A stretch of 9,633 nt of DNA from Mariprofundaceae bacterium (lineage in GTDB: Bacteria; Pseudomonadota; Zetaproteobacteria; Mariprofundales; Mariprofundaceae). Both the position numbers and the translations under genes were made by a program. The notes beneath the pieces are model-generated. The model ran no database searches. It was not told the origin of the DNA and was given only the letters and a program-made list of their open reading frames with translations. The stretch lies in NCBI GenBank assembly GCA_030950835.1, contig JAUZQU010000094.1, forward strand, positions 1 to 9,633. Direction: 5' to 3'. Numbering within the stretch: position 1 is the stretch's first letter; each line of letters starts with the position of its first letter. Of this stretch, positions 5,874 to 9,633 are shown piece after piece.

Positions 5874-7879
5874 GGTATCATTTTATCCGTTAGCATGCTG
5901 TCTTGCATCGTTTGCCAACGCAATAATACAGCATACGCTTGATGTTTATCCGCCAGTGTTTTCAAGGCAGGCGTAGGCACAGCAATTTGTCGTAAATGTT
6001 GATAAAACCCGTCCTGCCATTGATAATATATAGGTTTATTGCCTAATTTGAGCACTGCGCCAGCTTTCGACAGCGCAAACTCTTCACGGATTGCCACACC
6101 CGCTGTATCGGTCAACAAATCTTGCCCTGTATGCAAGGGGTTAGACTGCAACAAACGTGAAAATATGGTCGGAAAAATATCTTTATGTGAACCAAAACGC
6201 TGGGCATCATAATCAACATCTGCTCTTAACAAAGGCGGTAAATACAAATACAACGGCACTTGATATTGGTATAAAATATCCCCTTCATCCCTATAATAAT
6301 TGAAAATATCACGCATATAGTGATCACCAGTGGCAGCGACAATGGTATTATCTTGCAAACTACCTGCTTTGATTTTATCCATCAGCAAACCCAGCTCATT
6401 GGCGGCATAATGATACGATTGTAATACCAGCTCTGCCTTCTCCATATCGCCTTGAAACACCTTACTTTGATAGGCTTTGGGCACATAAAGAGGTATCTCT
6501 GTAGCATGTTGAGGCAAAATATAGGGCGAATGATTGGTCATCGTCATGGTGTAGATGAACAATGGTTTACCATGCTTTTCTTGCAACAATTTTAATACAT
6601 ATTCAAAGCTAAACGCATCAAACACACCCCAAACACCATCATGTTGAGCATGGGGTAAAGCTTGTTGAATATCTTGAACATCCAAAATCTCATCAAAACC
6701 TTGATTGCTTAGAAATTCATTCAAATTCGACCATGTTTTGGTGCCGCCTGTTAAGAAAATGGTATGGTAACCCATCTTTTTGAACAACGAGGCAGGCGTG
6801 GCAGAAAAAGTATGTTTGCGGTATGCACTTTCCGACACATTGCTCACGCCACTATTGGCAAGCAGCTTTTCTACCGAACCCAGTGTCCCCTTGGTTGATG
6901 AAATGAAGTTGTTAAACCACATATCTTCACGCTGATGTTTCGCCAAACGACCAAGCAAAGGGTTGTCATCACTGTGCAAGTTTGCAAGGTGACCACCCAT
7001 ACTTTCCATTTGGAAAAACAGTACATTCGGTAATATTTTCAGTTTGGATTGTATATTATTTTCAACCAAAGCTTGTGGGTTTTCACCATCAAACCATGTT
7101 TGATACGCTTGTTCATAAGCTTCATCCGACACAGCTTGCAGCTGCGACATATTTGTCCATTCAACCCATGCTTCTGCCAAAGCAGCAGGGCCATTGGCAA
7201 CAGCTCTGGTTAATAACAAGTCTCCCGTGATAGAAATATGGGTCAACATCAATGGGAACACACCCAAGCTGCCTCGACCAGCGATAATCAAGGCAAAAAC
7301 CATCAATAACACATGTGTTTTGACCCATTTTCCTTTGTTTTGCTGTCCAAGTTTCCCAAGTTGGTCACTTTTAAGCTCGAAGTAGGTAAGCAGTTTGAAG
7401 AGTAACCATGCTAGGCATAACATCAGCAAAGATGCTGGAACTACAGGATAATCTTGCCAAATGGTGTAAGAAACAGCCTTGGTATTTTCCCAACTTAAAA
7501 AGTCGAAGATGAAAATATCAATATGGTTTTGGAAGTTGAAATAATAAAAGTGGTTGATGACCGCCAAAAACAGGTTAAATAGCAACAATACATATAAAAT
7601 AAAACGATAAGAAGTGAAAAAGTGCGCTGCATATTTACTTGTGAAGGCAATGCCCATGACCAGCAACAAGTAAAAGGGCAAACTCATCAAGGCTGCCACC
7701 TTTAAATCAACCCGAAATCCCCACCACAAAGCGTCCAACAGTGAGGAGCTTGTCATACCGTCTCCACCATGTTGTCCCACAAAGGCAACTCTGGCGACAA
7801 AAAACAACATCACTGAAGTTGTTATGAAAAACAGGGTGAAATACGTGCTTTTTTGCCAATAAAACAACTTATCTTGCAT
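5870..7879 (-). CDS. LTA synthase family protein (first of a tandem pair)
   Basis: A 669-residue LtaS-like membrane enzyme. Hydrophobic segments lie near residues 13-34, 60-79, 90-110, 145-165 and 188-206; the sulfatase-fold domain spans about 283-580. Visible sites are the Glu in LFFQMESMGGH (E292), the nucleophile loop SSTKGTLGSVEKLL with Thr332, as in canonical LtaS, TMTNHSPY (H450), ATGDHYMRD (D519, H520) and GSHKDIFPT (H565). FLTGGTKTWSN (375-385) keeps the Trp (W383) at the LtaS headgroup site, but Asn385 stands where LtaS has Arg. It is thus the most LtaS-like of the three and the best candidate for a phosphoglycerol or phosphoethanolamine transferase onto a periplasmic glycan; the acceptor is unknown. 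The start ATG at 7879 has AAGGGG 7 bp upstream, and the gene overlaps the upstream membrane-protein gene by 11 bp and the downstream paralogue by 4 bp. Confidence 0.92.
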   Translation of the reverse strand: MQDKLFYWQKSTYFTLFFITTSVMLFFVARVAFVGQHGGDGMTSSSLLDALWWGFRVDLKVAALMSLPFYLLLVMGIAFTSKYAAHFFTSYRFILYVLLLFNLFLAVINHFYYFNFQNHIDIFIFDFLSWENTKAVSYTIWQDYPVVPASLLMLCLAWLLFKLLTYFELKSDQLGKLGQQNKGKWVKTHVLLMVFALIIAGRGSLGVFPLMLTHISITGDLLLTRAVANGPAALAEAWVEWTNMSQLQAVSDEAYEQAYQTWFDGENPQALVENNIQSKLKILPNVLFFQMESMGGHLANLHSDDNPLLGRLAKHQREDMWFNNFISSTKGTLGSVEKLLANSGVSNVSESAYRKHTFSATPASLFKKMGYHTIFLTGGTKTWSNLNEFLSNQGFDEILDVQDIQQALPHAQHDGVWGVFDAFSFEYVLKLLQEKHGKPLFIYTMTMTNHSPYILPQHATEIPLYVPKAYQSKVFQGDMEKAELVLQSYHYAANELGLLMDKIKAGSLQDNTIVAATGDHYMRDIFNYYRDEGDILYQYQVPLYLYLPPLLRADVDYDAQRFGSHKDIFPTIFSRLLQSNPLHTGQDLLTDTAGVAIREEFALSKAGAVLKLGNKPIYYQWQDGFYQHLRQIAVPTPALKTLADKHQAYAVLLRWQTMQDSMLTDKMIP

Positions 7880-8432
7880 GAAAACACCCCTTTATCACAC
7901 GCCCCAAATAAAAGAAGACAATAAAGGGATCAAGCAGATAATCCCAAAGGTTAACCGACTGCAAAAGCTGCATATCCCAAGCCAGTAATACACCAAGCAA
8001 CATCAAGCCTGTAAAATAATAATGCCGCCACAAGGCATAAGTTGCCAGCAATAACAGCGTTATCACCATGTATAAATCAGCATAACCCCAAGCATAGGGG
8101 TCGATATTGCCTAGACCCAAGGCTAGTGGGTAAAATGTGATGCCAAGTAATGTTACAAACCACGGTAAAAAACGTCTTTCTTGCTTGTTGATAAGAAATT
8201 TACCTTGAAGCTGTTGATGCAAAGCTGAAATCAGTAAAAACATGCTTAATATGCTCAAATCACCCGTTAAACCACGCAAAGCCCACACTGGGCTGTAGAC
8301 AAAGGGGTAAATGTAGAGAGGTGCAAGCAATAATAGGCAGTATAATTTACTGTTGCGGCTGGCTTGTGGCTTGATTTTGTTGAGCAGCCACAAGCTTAGC
8401 CAACAAAGGAATAAAGTGAGGGCTAAAGTCAT
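7869..8432 (-). CDS. Multi-pass membrane protein of unknown family
   Basis: A 187-residue, very hydrophobic protein I do not recognise. Six or seven membrane segments can be drawn: about 1-18, 30-47, 56-71, 89-107, 119-135, 137-153 and possibly 163-179. There is no signal peptide cleavage pattern and no soluble domain. Possible signature stretches in loops and membrane edges are VWALRGLTGDLS (49-60), LGNIDPYAWGYADLY (107-121) and WDYLLDPF (163-170), rich in Asp, Tyr and Trp, which could form a polar site inside the membrane. It is coupled to the sialidase-like gene by an ATGA overlap (8432-8429) and overlaps the LtaS-like gene by 11 bp, so its dose is tied to theirs. A partner subunit, a lipid or glycan flippase, or a chaperone of the LtaS-like enzymes are all possible; none is shown by sequence. 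Confidence 0.8.
   Translation of the reverse strand: MTLALTLFLCWLSLWLLNKIKPQASRNSKLYCLLLLAPLYIYPFVYSPVWALRGLTGDLSILSMFLLISALHQQLQGKFLINKQERRFLPWFVTLLGITFYPLALGLGNIDPYAWGYADLYMVITLLLLATYALWRHYYFTGLMLLGVLLAWDMQLLQSVNLWDYLLDPFIVFFYLGRVIKGCFHAR
7887..7892 (-). promoter_or_regulatory. Ribosome binding site of the first tandem LtaS-like gene
   Basis: AAGGGG lies 7 bp before the ATG at 7879, inside the last codons of the upstream gene. It is the clearest Shine-Dalgarno in the four-gene operon and supports this start. The 8432 and 5873 starts have no comparable site and depend on ATGA overlap. Confidence 0.6.
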
Positions 8433-9622
8433 GGTATTGCTGCGCTTTTGTTTGCTTTTTTAGCTTGCTGCACTTGTTGCTTCATTTGTTGTTGCAACCA
8501 AGCATCATTGAAACGGATATGTTTGATGTGTTTGCGTTCATGGGTATAAAACACATGCCACAAACCATCTTTACCCTGAATCATGGCTGGATAAGCAAAA
8601 CGTTTGCCCTTTTCCTGATCAAATTGAAACAACATCTGCCAAGGTTTAGTCAAATCATGGCTTACTGCCAAACTCATGTTATCGCGGCTCTCTTCATCAT
8701 CATTAGCCACCAAAAGCCACAGCTTCTCGCCAGCTCTAGCTGCCACTACTGCCGCATTGGGATTGGCTATGTTCGTTACTTTATAATCTTGCCATGTTTG
8801 CCCAGCATCAAGGCTTTGGATGCTTTTTACACGCGCTTCATGGCTATGCACACCAGAGCGCATCAGGGCATGCAAAGTATCAGCTTCACCTTGAAAAAAC
8901 ACAGGCTGAATACCGCCATTATGCCCAAACATGCGTGTTTTAGACATCACTTCGCCCGTGCGTGAAATACGCAAACTTTCAGGGAATTGCGCCACAAATT
9001 CATGGTAAACAGGCAGCAATAGGCTACCATCTTCAAGCTCAACAGGTGGATTGCGCACCAGTGTGCTGACATTGATGAATGGCGAGGTAATCAGACGTTT
9101 TGGTCTGTTCCAATGTTGCCCCAAATCCTGCGACCACATCACATTGATATTGCTTCCAGCCCAACCACCATAGGAGACCGTGACAAAAAACAACCACAAA
9201 CGCTGTTGGCTATCCAAAAAGACCACAGGATTGCCAATTTTTCCAATATATCGCCCTAAAACATCATCCAAGTATGCCACATCAAGCATAGGTTGAGGCT
9301 CTGCCCAAGTTTGCTGTATTTTTGAAAAGGTAGTCTGAAAAATCTGCACATCTTGATGCCCTTCACGCGACCCCGCAAACCAAAATGCCATGATGTCGCC
9401 ATTGGGTAAGATACCCACACCCACACTATGCGTTGAATTCTGCCCTGCATTGGGGATGAGCATTGCATCATAAAAAGGTATTGCTTCATTGGCTTGTTCA
9501 TGCTGATAAGCAGGCTGCCAAAGCACAGGTGACCATGCAGTGTTATCGTTGGCTTTGAGTACCGAAAGGACAGCGACTAGCACTAGTATCCCCCATAAAA
9601 TCCCTTGATAAAACCTTGGCAT
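8429..9622 (-). CDS. Exported sialidase-like (BNR repeat) beta-propeller protein
   Basis: A 397-residue protein with a single N-terminal hydrophobic segment (8-22) after a short basic start, either a signal peptide or an anchor, so it acts in the periplasm or at the surface. The rest fits the BNR/sialidase propeller of the predicted neuraminidase group (COG4692-like). There are Asp boxes at 164-171 (SQDLGQHW) and 270-277 (SLDAGQTW), a degenerate one at 321-328, the GILPNGDIMAFWFAGSREG entry motif (70-88), LVRNPPVELEDGSLLLPVYHE (about 188-208) and the closing YPAMIQGKDG...FYTHERKHIKH segment (344-368). The FRIP motif of classical GH33 sialidases is absent, so true sialic-acid cleavage is not assured; a lyase, hydrolase or lectin role on another acidic sugar is equally possible. 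The C-terminus (377-393) is a Gln/Lys-rich helix. It is the first visible gene of the operon; its ATG overlaps an upstream stop (TAATG) and has no Shine-Dalgarno of its own. Confidence 0.85.
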   Translation of the reverse strand: MPRFYQGILWGILVLVAVLSVLKANDNTAWSPVLWQPAYQHEQANEAIPFYDAMLIPNAGQNSTHSVGVGILPNGDIMAFWFAGSREGHQDVQIFQTTFSKIQQTWAEPQPMLDVAYLDDVLGRYIGKIGNPVVFLDSQQRLWLFFVTVSYGGWAGSNINVMWSQDLGQHWNRPKRLITSPFINVSTLVRNPPVELEDGSLLLPVYHEFVAQFPESLRISRTGEVMSKTRMFGHNGGIQPVFFQGEADTLHALMRSGVHSHEARVKSIQSLDAGQTWQDYKVTNIANPNAAVVAARAGEKLWLLVANDDEESRDNMSLAVSHDLTKPWQMLFQFDQEKGKRFAYPAMIQGKDGLWHVFYTHERKHIKHIRFNDAWLQQQMKQQVQQAKKANKSAAIP

Positions 9623-9633
9623 TAAGCAAATAA
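9622..9633 (-). other. Possible last codons of an upstream gene cut by the window edge
   Basis: Reading leftward from the edge, TTA TTT GCT TAA leads into TAATG, with the stop at 9624-9622 sharing its final A with the ATG of the sialidase-like gene. Tight stop-start overlaps are the rule in this operon and no ribosome binding site is visible here, so a coupled upstream gene is likely. Only three codons are visible, so nothing can be said of its product. Confidence 0.35.

Noticed and set aside
8465..8965. Plus-strand open frame of 166 codons
   Set aside because: It is antisense to the sialidase-like gene, whose frame carries clear Asp boxes; the plus-strand product is low-complexity His/Ile-rich and has no motif.

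Overview
The window looks like part of a cell-envelope glycan locus from a Gram-negative, probably proteobacterial, chromosome with a moderately low GC content. The evidence is indirect: a WaaE-like lipopolysaccharide glycosyltransferase, three LtaS-like membrane phosphotransferases with periplasmic catalytic domains, and tightly overlapping genes. I cannot name the genus. A marine gamma- or zetaproteobacterium would fit, but that is a guess.

Layout. Positions 1-254 hold no intact gene, only the decayed 3' end of a plus-strand coding region. Positions 263-2173 (+) encode one LtaS/sulfatase-fold membrane enzyme. It runs head-on, with only 4 bp between stop codons, into a leftward set of genes covering the rest of the window. 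Read in the direction of transcription, from the right edge, these are: a secreted sialidase-like beta-propeller protein (9622-8429), a small multi-pass membrane protein of unknown family (8432-7869), two further LtaS-like enzymes (7879-5870 and 5873-3945), a left-handed beta-helix acyltransferase (3874-3200), a small 68-codon gene or gene fragment (3121-2915), and a WaaE-like family 2 glycosyltransferase (2918-2178). The first four genes overlap by 4 or 11 bp at each junction, so they are almost certainly one translationally coupled operon. The visible TAATG at 9624-9620 suggests it continues beyond the right edge. The last three genes may be read from the same transcript, but two short gaps (70 and about 78 bp) contain tiny ORFs and signs of rearrangement.

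How the genes may work together (inference). The glycosyltransferase and acyltransferase would build or decorate an LPS-core or other surface glycan on the cytoplasmic side. The three LtaS-like enzymes would transfer phospholipid-derived groups (phosphoglycerol or phosphoethanolamine) onto periplasmic glycans. The propeller protein would bind or trim a glycan, and the unknown membrane protein could be a partner of the transferases. The three transferases differ at the nucleophile (Thr in one, apparently Ser in two) and in the pocket that binds the headgroup in LtaS, so they probably have different donors or acceptors. The coupled four-gene set (propeller, unknown membrane protein, LtaS-like, LtaS-like) is the best candidate in this window for an undescribed system. 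No RNA genes, CRISPR arrays, insertion sequences or convincing terminators were seen.
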